Shown in pieces: positions 44,316-52,213 of a stretch of 64,000 bases of DNA. The notes beneath the pieces are model-generated. The model was not told where the DNA came from. It searched no databases and worked only from the letters and a program-made list of their open reading frames with translations. The position numbers and the translations under genes were made by a program. The stretch is from Rhodanobacter ginsengisoli. GTDB taxonomy: Bacteria; Pseudomonadota; Gammaproteobacteria; Xanthomonadales; Rhodanobacteraceae. The stretch spans positions 372,001 through 436,000 of the forward strand of contig NZ_JBHSNF010000002.1 of NCBI RefSeq assembly GCF_042657065.1, written 5' to 3'. Every line of letters starts with the position of its first letter. Within the stretch, counting starts at the first letter, position 1.

Positions 44316-45017
44316 ATGATCGAATTCGGACACGGAACGCATGTCGGCCTGCGCCGCACACGCAATGAGGACACCTACTACGCCGATGCCTCACTCGGCC
44401 TGTTTCTGGTCGCCGACGGCATGGGGGGCCATCAACATGGCGAGGTGGCGTCCGCGCTGGTGCGCGATGCCGTGGTGGACCTGGTCACCCAGGGGAAAAA
44501 TCTGATCGGGGCGGTACGCGGCGCCGCCGAGCAACTGCTGGCCCTCACCCGGCACAGCGTCGACATCCTGCCGATGGGCACGACCATCGCCGTGCTGCAC
44601 GCGACCGGCGACAGCTACGAGGTTGCCTGGGTCGGCGACAGCCGGGTCTACACGTGGAAGCAGGAACTGCGGCAGATCAGCCACGACCACTCCCTGGTAC
44701 AGGCGCTGGTCGAGAATGGCCAGCTCGATCCGGCCCTTGCCTCGCAGCATCCGCAACGCAATCTGCTCACCCAGGCGCTGGGCGTGACCGCGATCGAACA
44801 GCTGCAGATCGGCATGGCGCGCGGCCGACTGGAGCCGGGCATGGGTTTCCTGTTATGCAGCGACGGGCTGACCGAGGGCGTAACCGATGCGGCAATCGCA
44901 CGCACCGTCGCACGCACCGACCTGGGTGCGCAAGAATGCGTCGATCAGTTGTTGTTGAGCGCACTCGACAGTGGTGGAGACGACAACATTACCGTCCTCA
45001 TCGTGCGCTGCCGTTGA
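44316..45017 (+). CDS. PP2C-type serine/threonine protein phosphatase
   Basis: The 233 residues contain the full metal-binding set: RRTRNEDTYYAD, LFLVADGMGGHQHGEVAS, GTTIAVLHA, VAWVGDSRVY, LLCSDGLTEGV and DSGGDDNITVLIV. It is a stand-alone soluble Stp1-like phosphatase that removes phosphate from Ser/Thr. No kinase or FHA gene is adjacent, so its partner lies elsewhere. It meets dnaQ tail to tail with a 28-base gap. Confidence 0.95.
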   Translation: MIEFGHGTHVGLRRTRNEDTYYADASLGLFLVADGMGGHQHGEVASALVRDAVVDLVTQGKNLIGAVRGAAEQLLALTRHSVDILPMGTTIAVLHATGDSYEVAWVGDSRVYTWKQELRQISHDHSLVQALVENGQLDPALASQHPQRNLLTQALGVTAIEQLQIGMARGRLEPGMGFLLCSDGLTEGVTDAAIARTVARTDLGAQECVDQLLLSALDSGGDDNITVLIVRCR

Positions 45018-45045
45018 ACGCCACGGGTTTCGCCGCCAACAGCGA

Positions 45046-45753
45046 TCAGCTCAGCCGACGCCAAACGCTCTGACCGTCCGCACTCTTGTCCAGCGCATTC
45101 AGGCGTTGCTCGTGCTGCTGCAGCTCTCCCGGCGATGCGCGCAACACGAACGGCCGCACGCGCAGGACCGTCGGGGTGGCCACCACGACATCGCGCTGCT
45201 CGGCTGCGCCCTCGAAAGCCAGGTCGAACCCCACCTGACCCGAGGTCATCGCCAGATAGACTTCGGCGAGCAATTGGGCGTCGATCAGGCCGCCATGCAG
45301 ATCCCGGCGCGAATTGTCCACGCCCAGCCGCTTGCACAAGGCATCGAGGCTGTTGCGCTGGCCAGGATAGCGCTCGCGCGCCATCGCCAGGGTGTCCAGC
45401 ACGCTGCAGCGATCGCTGATACGACCGACCCCCTGCTCCAGCCGCGCCAGCTCCGCGTCCAGGAATCCGATATCGAAACTGGCGTTGTGGATGACCAGTT
45501 CGGCGCCGTCGATGAAACTCAGGAACTCATCCACCACCTCGGCGAAACGCGGCTTGTCGAGCAGGAACTCGTCCTCGATGCCGGTAACCAGGCGGGCACC
45601 TTCGTCAATCGCCCGATCCGGATTGAGATAGGTCTGGTAGTGCCGGCCGGTGAGCCGGCGCTCGACCATCTCGACGCAGGCGATCTCGACCAAACGATGC
45701 CCCTGGCGAACCTCCAGTCCGGTGGTCTCGGTGTCGAGGATGATCTGCCTCAT
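45046..45753 (-). CDS. dnaQ: DNA polymerase III epsilon subunit (proofreading exonuclease)
   Basis: DnaQ is the 3'-5' exonuclease of the replicase. The 235 residues start MRQIILDTETTGLEVRQGHR with Exo I DTETTG, Exo II HNASFDIGFLDAE and Exo III HGGLIDAQLLAEVY. The C-terminal part that binds the alpha subunit is present. ATG 45753 overlaps the rnhA stop as ATGA, so the two are coupled, unlike the divergent arrangement in E. coli. Confidence 0.97.
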   Translation of the reverse strand: MRQIILDTETTGLEVRQGHRLVEIACVEMVERRLTGRHYQTYLNPDRAIDEGARLVTGIEDEFLLDKPRFAEVVDEFLSFIDGAELVIHNASFDIGFLDAELARLEQGVGRISDRCSVLDTLAMARERYPGQRNSLDALCKRLGVDNSRRDLHGGLIDAQLLAEVYLAMTSGQVGFDLAFEGAAEQRDVVVATPTVLRVRPFVLRASPGELQQHEQRLNALDKSADGQSVWRRLS

Positions 45754-46193
45754 CCCCTGCCCCTGAGCAGCTCGGCCTGTTCGCGCGCGGCCTGATCCAC
45801 CCGCTCGTTTTCGACATGGCCGTTGTGGCCACGCACCCAATGCCAGCGCACCTCATGGGTACTGACCGCATCAGACAGGCGCTGCCACAAATCCTGGTTC
45901 TTCACCGGCTTCCTGTCGGCAGTGCGCCAGCCGTTGGCGCGCCATTTCGGCACCCATTGCTCGATACCCTGCATCACGTAGCGCGAGTCCGTGGTGAGAA
46001 CCACCCGGCAAGGCCGTTTCAACGCCTCCAGTGCGCCGATGGCTGCCATCAGCTCCATCCGGTTGTTGGTGGTCGCGGGATCACCGCCCGCCACCATGCG
46101 CTCGCTGCCCTTGGCACGCAGCAGTGCGGCCCAGCCACCGGGACCCGGATTGCCCAGGCAGGCACCATCGGTAAATGCTTCCACTTCGCTCAT
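45750..46193 (-). CDS. rnhA: Ribonuclease HI
   Basis: RNase HI removes RNA from RNA-DNA hybrids. The 147 residues show the DEDD set: TDGACLGNPG, NNRMELMAAI, TTDSRYVMQG and the final Asp in VENERVDQAAR, with the basic handle WPKWRANGW-type segment (VPKWRANGWRTADRKPVKN). Coupled upstream of dnaQ. Confidence 0.97.
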   Translation of the reverse strand: MSEVEAFTDGACLGNPGPGGWAALLRAKGSERMVAGGDPATTNNRMELMAAIGALEALKRPCRVVLTTDSRYVMQGIEQWVPKWRANGWRTADRKPVKNQDLWQRLSDAVSTHEVRWHWVRGHNGHVENERVDQAAREQAELLRGRG

Positions 46194-46219
46194 CGTTGCT
46201 CACGTATTCCATCAAATAT

Positions 46220-46906
46220 TCACAGTGCCGAGCTGCGCCGGGTGCCCGGCGACAACCGACCATTTGCCGGCACCCTGACCGGCACCGACTTGATTCGCAG
46301 CGGCGTGGCCATGCGCCGACGCTTGCGTGCAATAAGCACATAGCCGCCGCCCAGGGCGCGGGACGATGCTTCGCCCGTCATCGCCAGACCCGGCCAGAAG
46401 CTGCCCACCCGCCGCACCCGTTCGATCTCCAGCCCGGCCTGCTGCAGGTTGCGCCGCAACTGCAACGGCATCTGCAGGGCTTGTGACTTGCCACGCGCAT
46501 GCCACCAGAACCAGGGCGACCAGCCACTGAGCGGGTGCACGCCGCAGAGCACGAGCACCCCCCCGGGGACCAGCACGCGAACCGCCTCGGCGAACAAGGC
46601 CGAAGCGTGCGGGGCCACTTCCAGGGCATGGCGCGACAATATCAACTCGAACGCATCGTCGATGAACGGCAATGGCTCATCCGCCGACGCTTGCAGATCA
46701 CCGCGGTAACGGCCGTTGTCGATGTGCAGCCTGGTCCAGCAACCCAGCATCGGTAGCGCTGGCGGCGAGTCGTCAGCGGAGGCGCCAAGCAACAACGCAT
46801 GCGTACCGAAGCAACGTTGCAACTCGGGCGCAAGCACGCGCGTCTGCGCATCCAGCAACCGGCGCATCGGTGCACTGGCATAGATGTCGTCATCACGTTG
46901 ATGCAT
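46220..46906 (-). CDS. SAM-dependent methyltransferase, YafS-like
   Basis: The 228 residues carry a degenerate class I methyltransferase fold: LLLGASADDSPP as the SAM loop region, LPFIDDAFELILSRHALEVA as the post-motif segment, AVRVLVPGGVLVLCGVHPLS after it. Position between rnhA and gloB is that of yafS in E. coli, which supports the assignment. The substrate is unknown. A basic tail (RKRRRMATPLRIKSVPVRVP) follows the domain. Divergent from gloB by 245 bases. Confidence 0.85.
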   Translation of the reverse strand: MHQRDDDIYASAPMRRLLDAQTRVLAPELQRCFGTHALLLGASADDSPPALPMLGCWTRLHIDNGRYRGDLQASADEPLPFIDDAFELILSRHALEVAPHASALFAEAVRVLVPGGVLVLCGVHPLSGWSPWFWWHARGKSQALQMPLQLRRNLQQAGLEIERVRRVGSFWPGLAMTGEASSRALGGGYVLIARKRRRMATPLRIKSVPVRVPANGRLSPGTRRSSAL

Positions 46907-47151
46907 GCAGCCGACCTACTCTCCATCCGAATCAAGAGTGTAGCGGCTGGCGGCTGCAGATCGCAGATCCTGCGGAACTGCTACGCAGTGCTGAACCGCA
47001 AGCCTGCCTGTTAACACCCTGATAACGAGCCGGCGCCAAAGCCACTTTATAGTCGGACGCTTCATGCGCGCCCGGGATGGCTGCGTCTGTGGTTGATCAG
47101 GGCGGATATCCGAAACCCATCGGATATCTCTCGAACGCAGCGGAGCTCATC

Positions 47152-47916
47152 GTGCATCTCATACCGTTACCGGCGCTGGCCGACAACTACATCTGGTTGC
47201 TGCATGACGATGCGGGCCAAGCCATCGTCGTCGATCCGGGGGACGCGGAAGTCGTCGAGCAGGCCCTGACCGCACGGAAGCTGCGGTTGCGTGCGGTCCT
47301 GCTGACCCATCACCACAACGATCACATCGGTGGTGCGGCGGCGTTGCGCGCGAGGCATGCCGTCCCGGTATATGCCCCCGTCGATGACCGCATCGACAGT
47401 GCGACAGAGCGGGTACGCGATGGCGACCGGGTCGAACTGGCCTCACCGTCCGTCAGCTTTGAGGTGATCGCGATTCCGGGCCATACGCTCAGTCACATTG
47501 CCTACATCGGAGCCGGCCTGCTGCTATGCGGGGATACCTTGTTCAGCCTCGGTTGCGGCCGCCTGTTCGAAGGCACGCCGGCGCAGATGCTCGCTTCGCT
47601 CGATCGCCTGTCGAAGCTGCCGGGAGAGACCCTGGTTTGCGGCGGGCACGAATATACCGAAGCCAACGGGCGTTTTGCGCGTCCGGTCGAACCGACCAAT
47701 CCCGCGTTGCTGCAGCGGCTCCAGGTAGTTGCCGAACTGCGTGCCAGGCAGCTGCCTACGCTGCCCGTGACCCTCGCCAGCGAACTGGCGACCAACCCGT
47801 TTTTGCGGGTCGACAGCGAAGCGATCATCGGGTGGTGCCGGCAGCACGGTATCGAAGGCGATCGCGTCGACCGTTTTGCCGCCATCCGCGGCGCCAAGGA
47901 TGCATTTCGCGGATGA
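47152..47916 (+). CDS. gloB: Hydroxyacylglutathione hydrolase (glyoxalase II)
   Basis: GloB hydrolyses S-lactoylglutathione in methylglyoxal detoxification. GTG 47152, after GGAG, gives VHLIPLPALADNYIWLLHDD, 254 residues. Metal ligands are in THHHNDHIGG, HTLSH, LLCGDTLFSLGCGR and CGGHEYT. The next gene overlaps the stop as ATGA. Confidence 0.96.
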   Translation: MHLIPLPALADNYIWLLHDDAGQAIVVDPGDAEVVEQALTARKLRLRAVLLTHHHNDHIGGAAALRARHAVPVYAPVDDRIDSATERVRDGDRVELASPSVSFEVIAIPGHTLSHIAYIGAGLLLCGDTLFSLGCGRLFEGTPAQMLASLDRLSKLPGETLVCGGHEYTEANGRFARPVEPTNPALLQRLQVVAELRARQLPTLPVTLASELATNPFLRVDSEAIIGWCRQHGIEGDRVDRFAAIRGAKDAFRG

Positions 47917-49115
47917 TCAGGCGACTTCGACTCTTCGCACCGGCCCTGTCGATCCTCCTTGCAGCATGCGCCAGCGTGCCGTCGCAGACATCGCCCAAGC
48001 CGGCAATCCAGACCCATCCCGCTGCCGTGGAAACCGCTCCCGCGATGGCGCCACCAGCCACCGAATCCGCCCCGGCCGCGGCGGGAAACGTGTGGGATCG
48101 ACTGCGCAGCAGCTTTGCCATGAACGACTGTGACGCCAGCCCCGCCGCGCTGGGTTGGGCCAGGCGGTATACGCGCAATCCGGAACAATTCGAAAAGCAC
48201 CTGCGGGCTGTGCTGCCGCGGCTGGTCTATGTGCAGCAGGTCGCCGCTCAATACGACGTTGCCGGTGAATTTGTACTGCTGCCCTGGGTGGAAAGCCACT
48301 TCCAGCCGGTCCGCGCGCGCAGACGCCGAGCGGCCGGCATGTGGCAGATCATGCCGATCACCGCCGGAGCCATGGGTTTGCGCGTCGATGCCGACTATGA
48401 CGGTCGACTCGACATGCCGGTCGCCGCCCATGCGGTGATGAAGCTGCTCAGGCAGTATCAGGACCAGTTTCATGACTGGCGGGTGACCGACTATGCCTAC
48501 AACGCCGGCGAATTCAGCGTGCGCAAGATCATCCGCAAACATGGCCTGCCGCCCGACCGGCCGGTGATTCCGGACTGGCCCGTGCGCCGGGTCACCCGCG
48601 AGCATCTGACGAAATTGCTGGCCATGGCCTGCGTGGTGCGCGAGCCGGGCCGCTTCAATGTCAGCCTGCCGACCCTTCCCGCCGAGCAGCGTCTCGTACA
48701 GATGGCCATAGCGGGCTCGATGCCGGTGGCGCGGGCTGCGGATCGTGCCGGCATGTCCGTGGACGCGCTGAAACATCTCAACGCCGCGTTTCGCAGCGAC
48801 ATGATTGACGCGAATGCCGCCTCGTACCTGATCCTGCCGGCCACTCATGCCCAGCAGTTTCGCGATGCGCTGCCGGAGCAGTTTCACGCTGAGATCGGCG
48901 GCGACCGTCCGGTCCATGTGACGGACGAGACAACACCCCCCCGCCTTTCAGCCGGAAAGGCGTCGTACAGGAGTCATACCGTGAGGCCCGGCGAGAGTCT
49001 GTGGAAGATCGCCCGCGATTACTCGATGGACATCACCCAACTGCAGCGACTGAACCACCTGCACGGGCACACCCTCAAGCCCGGTCAAGTGCTGCAGGTG
49101 AGCGTGACCCGGTGA
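47913..49115 (+). CDS. mltD: Membrane-bound lytic transglycosylase D-like lipoprotein with LysM
   Basis: The 400 residues start MIRRLRLFAPALSILLAACA with lipobox LLAAC. A Pro/Ala linker precedes the SLT domain at about 110-240: catalytic Glu in LLPWVESHFQPVRARRRRAA, then GMWQIMPITAG and DWRVTDYAYNAGE. A single C-terminal LysM (HTVRPGESLWKIARDYSMDI) binds glycan; E. coli MltD has two or more. It cleaves murein with anhydro-sugar formation. ATGA overlap with gloB, the same pairing as in E. coli. Confidence 0.94.
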   Translation: MIRRLRLFAPALSILLAACASVPSQTSPKPAIQTHPAAVETAPAMAPPATESAPAAAGNVWDRLRSSFAMNDCDASPAALGWARRYTRNPEQFEKHLRAVLPRLVYVQQVAAQYDVAGEFVLLPWVESHFQPVRARRRRAAGMWQIMPITAGAMGLRVDADYDGRLDMPVAAHAVMKLLRQYQDQFHDWRVTDYAYNAGEFSVRKIIRKHGLPPDRPVIPDWPVRRVTREHLTKLLAMACVVREPGRFNVSLPTLPAEQRLVQMAIAGSMPVARAADRAGMSVDALKHLNAAFRSDMIDANAASYLILPATHAQQFRDALPEQFHAEIGGDRPVHVTDETTPPRLSAGKASYRSHTVRPGESLWKIARDYSMDITQLQRLNHLHGHTLKPGQVLQVSVTR

Positions 49116-49290
49116 ATCCGCGGCGCCCGTCTGCTCGTGCTTGCCCGGAAAACTTCCGGTGGTGCGCCACTGGCCGCGCGATCACTGTGGACTGAGGCGC
49201 CGGGGACGGGTCGCTCATCAACGACCAAGCCCTTCACCAGACTGTTCACGACTTGCAGCGAGGCCCCCGGACCGTCCAAGCCATACAAGA

Positions 49291-49316
49291 AAAGAGCGAC
49301 CCATGGCCGCCCCTTT
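49291..49316 (-). terminator. Possible terminator of ppiD
   Basis: AAAGAGCG and the CGCCCCTTT opposite form a stem with G-T pairs, followed leftwards by TTTTCTTG. Weak but correctly placed. Confidence 0.4.
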
Positions 49317-49353
49317 CTGTTTTGGCTCCCACAAGGGAATCTCGTGCGACCGC

Positions 49354-51264
49354 TTACATCAGGTTCTTGTTGATCTTGATCTTGGTCCCGGCCTTGAGCA
49401 TCTCGATCAGCTCGCGCGTCGCCTCGGAGCCGTAAGCCTGGGCCATTTGACGACGCAACGCCTCGCGCTGTTCCTTCGGCACCTTGGACAGGTCGCCGCC
49501 CTCCACCTTGTCCACCGCCAGCAGTGCATAGTTGCCGTCGTGCATGTCGACGGTGGTGAACTGCGGCTTGTCCGCGGCCGCCGGATGAGGCACCAGGAAG
49601 GCTTGCGCCAGCAGGGGTGCCGGCACCTCGACGGATTGTCCGCGCACGGCGTCCTTCACGCTGACGACCGTGGCTCCAAGCGACTTCGCCACCACCGGCA
49701 TCGAGTCGCCCTTGCGCAGGCGTGCCAGCGCTTCATCGGCCTGCTTCTTTGCCACGGCGGCGATGCGCTCGTCGAGAATCCTCCTCTGCACGTCTGCACG
49801 CACTTCAGCCAGCGGCCGGGCAGCGGCCGGCACATGCTTGTCGACATGGATCACCACCGAGTGGTCGTTGCCCAGATCGATCAAGCCGGAGTTGTTGCCC
49901 TGGACCAGCACATCATCACTGAAGGCTGCCGCGACCACTTTCGGGTTCGCCGTGAGGCCCTGACCATCCTCGCGCGAAAACAGCGGAGTGCTCTTGATCG
50001 GCAAGCCCAATGCCGTCGAGGCCGGTTCCAGCGATGCGGGGTTCTGGTAGGTGTTGTCGGCCATCTTGCCGGCGAGTTCGTTGTACTTGCGATCGCGCTC
50101 GGCCGCGGTCGCTTCCTTGACCAGCTGGTCACGTACTTCGGCAAACGGCTTGGATTCGCCGCTGCGTACATCGCGCAGCCAGATGATGTGATACCCGTCG
50201 GAAGACAGCACCGGCTTGGAAATCTGACCCTTGTCCAGGGCGAACATGGCCGAATCAAACGCGGCATTGGTCACGCCCTTTTCCAGCCAGCCCAGATCGC
50301 CACCCTGGCGTCTCGAACCCAGATCCTGCGAATCCTGTTCGGCCAGCTTGGCGAAGTTGCCGGGATTGGCTTCGGCCGCGATCTTCTCGGCTTTCGCCAG
50401 CGCGGCCTTCTGCTGTTCCGGCGTGGCATTGGTCGGCACGTTGATCAGGATATGCGAAACCAGCCGCTGTTCCGGCTGCACGAAACGCTGCTTTTCATCG
50501 GCATAGCGCTTCTTGAGCTCGTCCTCGCTCGGTGCCACATCGAGCTTGAGGTCGGCCGCATTGACCTCGAGGTACTTGAGCGAGACCTGTTCCGGGTTCA
50601 TGTAGTCGGCCAGATGGGCCTTGTACCACGCTTCGATCTGGGCATCGCTGACCTGGTTGTCAGCCAGTGCCGGTTTGGGCAGCAGGAAATATTGCAGGTC
50701 GCGGCGCTGGGTCAGCAGGCTCAGAAACTGGTCGACCGCGGCATCGCTTGTGATGGTGCTGTCGTTGATCGCGTCAGGCAGCAACTGGGCCGACAGTGAC
50801 TCGCGGATGTCGCTTTCCAGCATTTCCGGCGTCTTGCGCTGGCTGACCAGCCAGGCGCGATAACTGATCGGATCGAACTGGCCGTTGACCTGGAATGCGG
50901 GGATCGCGCCGATGTAGTCGCGTACGGCCTGATCGGATACGCGCATGCCCCACTCGGTATTGGCCTGGAGCAGCAACTGCTCATCGATCATCGCGTCGAG
51001 TACGCGCTGCTTGGTCTCGGGCTTTTCGAAAATGCTGGCATCGAAGTGCTCGCCTTGCTGGGCGCTTGCCTGCTGCCGCAACTGGTTCATCCGATCCTGA
51101 AAGGCGCGCTGGCTGATTTCCTGCTTGCCCACTTTCGCCACGAACGTATCGTTGCCCGACGTGAAGTAACGCTCCATGCCGAACAACGACATCGCCAGTA
51201 CGGCGATACCCAGCACGATGATGGATGGCCAGCCGTGCAACTTGTTACGCATTGCCTGCAGCAT
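49354..51264 (-). CDS. ppiD: Membrane-anchored periplasmic folding factor PpiD
   Basis: PpiD is a SecYEG-associated periplasmic chaperone. The 636 residues begin MLQAMRNKLHGWPSIIVLGI with one membrane anchor (about 13-30), a SurA-like N-terminal region (VGKQEISQRAFQDRMNQLRQ), and one parvulin domain around VSHILINVPTNATPEQQKAA ... LSSDGYHIIWLRDVRSG. Length equals E. coli PpiD. It is downstream of lon and hupB as usual, with two tRNA genes in between. Confidence 0.95.
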   Translation of the reverse strand: MLQAMRNKLHGWPSIIVLGIAVLAMSLFGMERYFTSGNDTFVAKVGKQEISQRAFQDRMNQLRQQASAQQGEHFDASIFEKPETKQRVLDAMIDEQLLLQANTEWGMRVSDQAVRDYIGAIPAFQVNGQFDPISYRAWLVSQRKTPEMLESDIRESLSAQLLPDAINDSTITSDAAVDQFLSLLTQRRDLQYFLLPKPALADNQVSDAQIEAWYKAHLADYMNPEQVSLKYLEVNAADLKLDVAPSEDELKKRYADEKQRFVQPEQRLVSHILINVPTNATPEQQKAALAKAEKIAAEANPGNFAKLAEQDSQDLGSRRQGGDLGWLEKGVTNAAFDSAMFALDKGQISKPVLSSDGYHIIWLRDVRSGESKPFAEVRDQLVKEATAAERDRKYNELAGKMADNTYQNPASLEPASTALGLPIKSTPLFSREDGQGLTANPKVVAAAFSDDVLVQGNNSGLIDLGNDHSVVIHVDKHVPAAARPLAEVRADVQRRILDERIAAVAKKQADEALARLRKGDSMPVVAKSLGATVVSVKDAVRGQSVEVPAPLLAQAFLVPHPAAADKPQFTTVDMHDGNYALLAVDKVEGGDLSKVPKEQREALRRQMAQAYGSEATRELIEMLKAGTKIKINKNLM

Positions 51265-51380
51265 TGAAATGTTCCCGCAACTGTGGTTGAAAACGCTTAG
51301 TGCGCGCGAGGCACGAGTTGCCTCACCAGCGCGCGTCCGATCGTTCAAGGCACGCCAACAAACTCACATGACTCAAATGA

Positions 51381-51405
51381 CAAGGGCGCCACGCGGGCGC
51401 CCTTG
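51381..51405 (-). terminator. Terminator of the hupB-tRNA-Val-tRNA-Asp unit
   Basis: CAAGGGCGCC and GGCGCCCTTG form a perfect 10-bp stem followed leftwards by TCATTT. Confidence 0.8.
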
Positions 51406-51412
51406 CGAACTA

Positions 51413-51489
51413 TGGCGGAGTGGACGGGACTCGAACCCGCGACCTCCGGCGTGACAGGCCAGCATTCTAACCAACTGAACTACCACTCC
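51413..51489 (-). tRNA. tRNA-Asp(GTC), copy 2
   Basis: Identical to the gene at 37073-37149 across all 77 bases, on the opposite strand. Anticodon loop CTGTCAC, encoded CCA. Confidence 0.97.
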
Positions 51490-51497
51490 GCACTATC

Positions 51498-51572
<75 letters not shown>

Positions 51573-51592
51573 CGAAACCAAGCGCAAGCCGC

Positions 51593-51865
51593 TTAGTTTA
51601 GGGCATCCTTGAGGGTCTTGCCAGCCTTGAACGCAGGCACTTTCGACGCCTTGATCTTGATCGCTTCGTTGGTACGCGGATTGCGGCCGGTGCGAGCAGC
51701 GCGCTTGCGCACAGTGAACGTACCGAAGCCCACCACCGAAACGTCCTCCCCTTTCTTCAACGACTTCTGCACGGCTTCCAGATAGGCTTCGAGAGCACGG
51801 CCTGCGTCAGCCTTGGTCAGTTCGGCCTTTTCGGCGATGGCATTGATCAGATCGGTTTTGTTCAT
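51593..51865 (-). CDS. hupB: DNA-binding protein HU-beta
   Basis: The 90-residue histone-like protein starts MNKTDLINAIAEKAELTKAD after AAGGGAG. It has the dimer core VSVVGFGTFTVRKRAARTGR and the DNA-binding arm RNPRTNEAIKIKASKVPAFK, ending GKTLKDALN. It bends DNA and compacts the nucleoid. Downstream of lon as in many proteobacteria. Confidence 0.97.
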   Translation of the reverse strand: MNKTDLINAIAEKAELTKADAGRALEAYLEAVQKSLKKGEDVSVVGFGTFTVRKRAARTGRNPRTNEAIKIKASKVPAFKAGKTLKDALN

Positions 51866-52011
51866 TGAAAAACTCCCTTGCTCGGATTTCGCCGGTGTGG
51901 TCTGCCCGGAAGACAAAACAACAACGACATGGATGGTTGGCTCTTGTTGAACGCCGTAACGCAACCCCGCATCGCTGCGCTCGCGAACAACGCCGGGATT
52001 GCGGTATCGCC

Positions 52012-52041
52012 TTTATACCAGTGCCTTGCCGGAATCCGCAA
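52012..52041 (-). promoter_or_regulatory. Likely hupB promoter with extended -10
   Basis: Reverse strand TTGCGG (52041-52036), 18 bases, TATAAA (52017-52012) preceded by TGG, an extended -10. Confidence 0.55.
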
Positions 52042-52190
52042 CACGAGCTGCAGCAACGCTTCCGGCAGATCGGCGGTGCGCGAAATAGCTTGCAAAACGA
52101 GCGCCAGAGGACTATGCCGCGAGGTCATCGATCGACTGCAACAGCGACCTGAACGCGCCCTGTCGAAACAGGGCACGACCGAGAGAAAAT

Positions 52191-52209
52191 GCAGCCCCAG
52201 CAGGGCTGC
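52191..52209 (-). terminator. Terminator of lon
   Basis: GCAGCCC/GGGCTGC stem with 5-base loop, then ATTTTCT leftwards, immediately after the lon stop. Confidence 0.85.
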
Positions 52210-52213
52210 CTGA

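Larger units (their letters stand above)
51866..52213 (-). other. lon-hupB intergenic region
   Basis: The 348 bases contain the lon terminator (52191-52209), a likely hupB promoter and a leader of about 140 bases. No gene is supported there. Confidence 0.6.

Noticed and set aside
49116..49353. Small + strand frames between mltD and ppiD
   Set aside because: No ribosome site, no homology, and the region is short; it is more likely untranslated sequence with the ppiD terminator.
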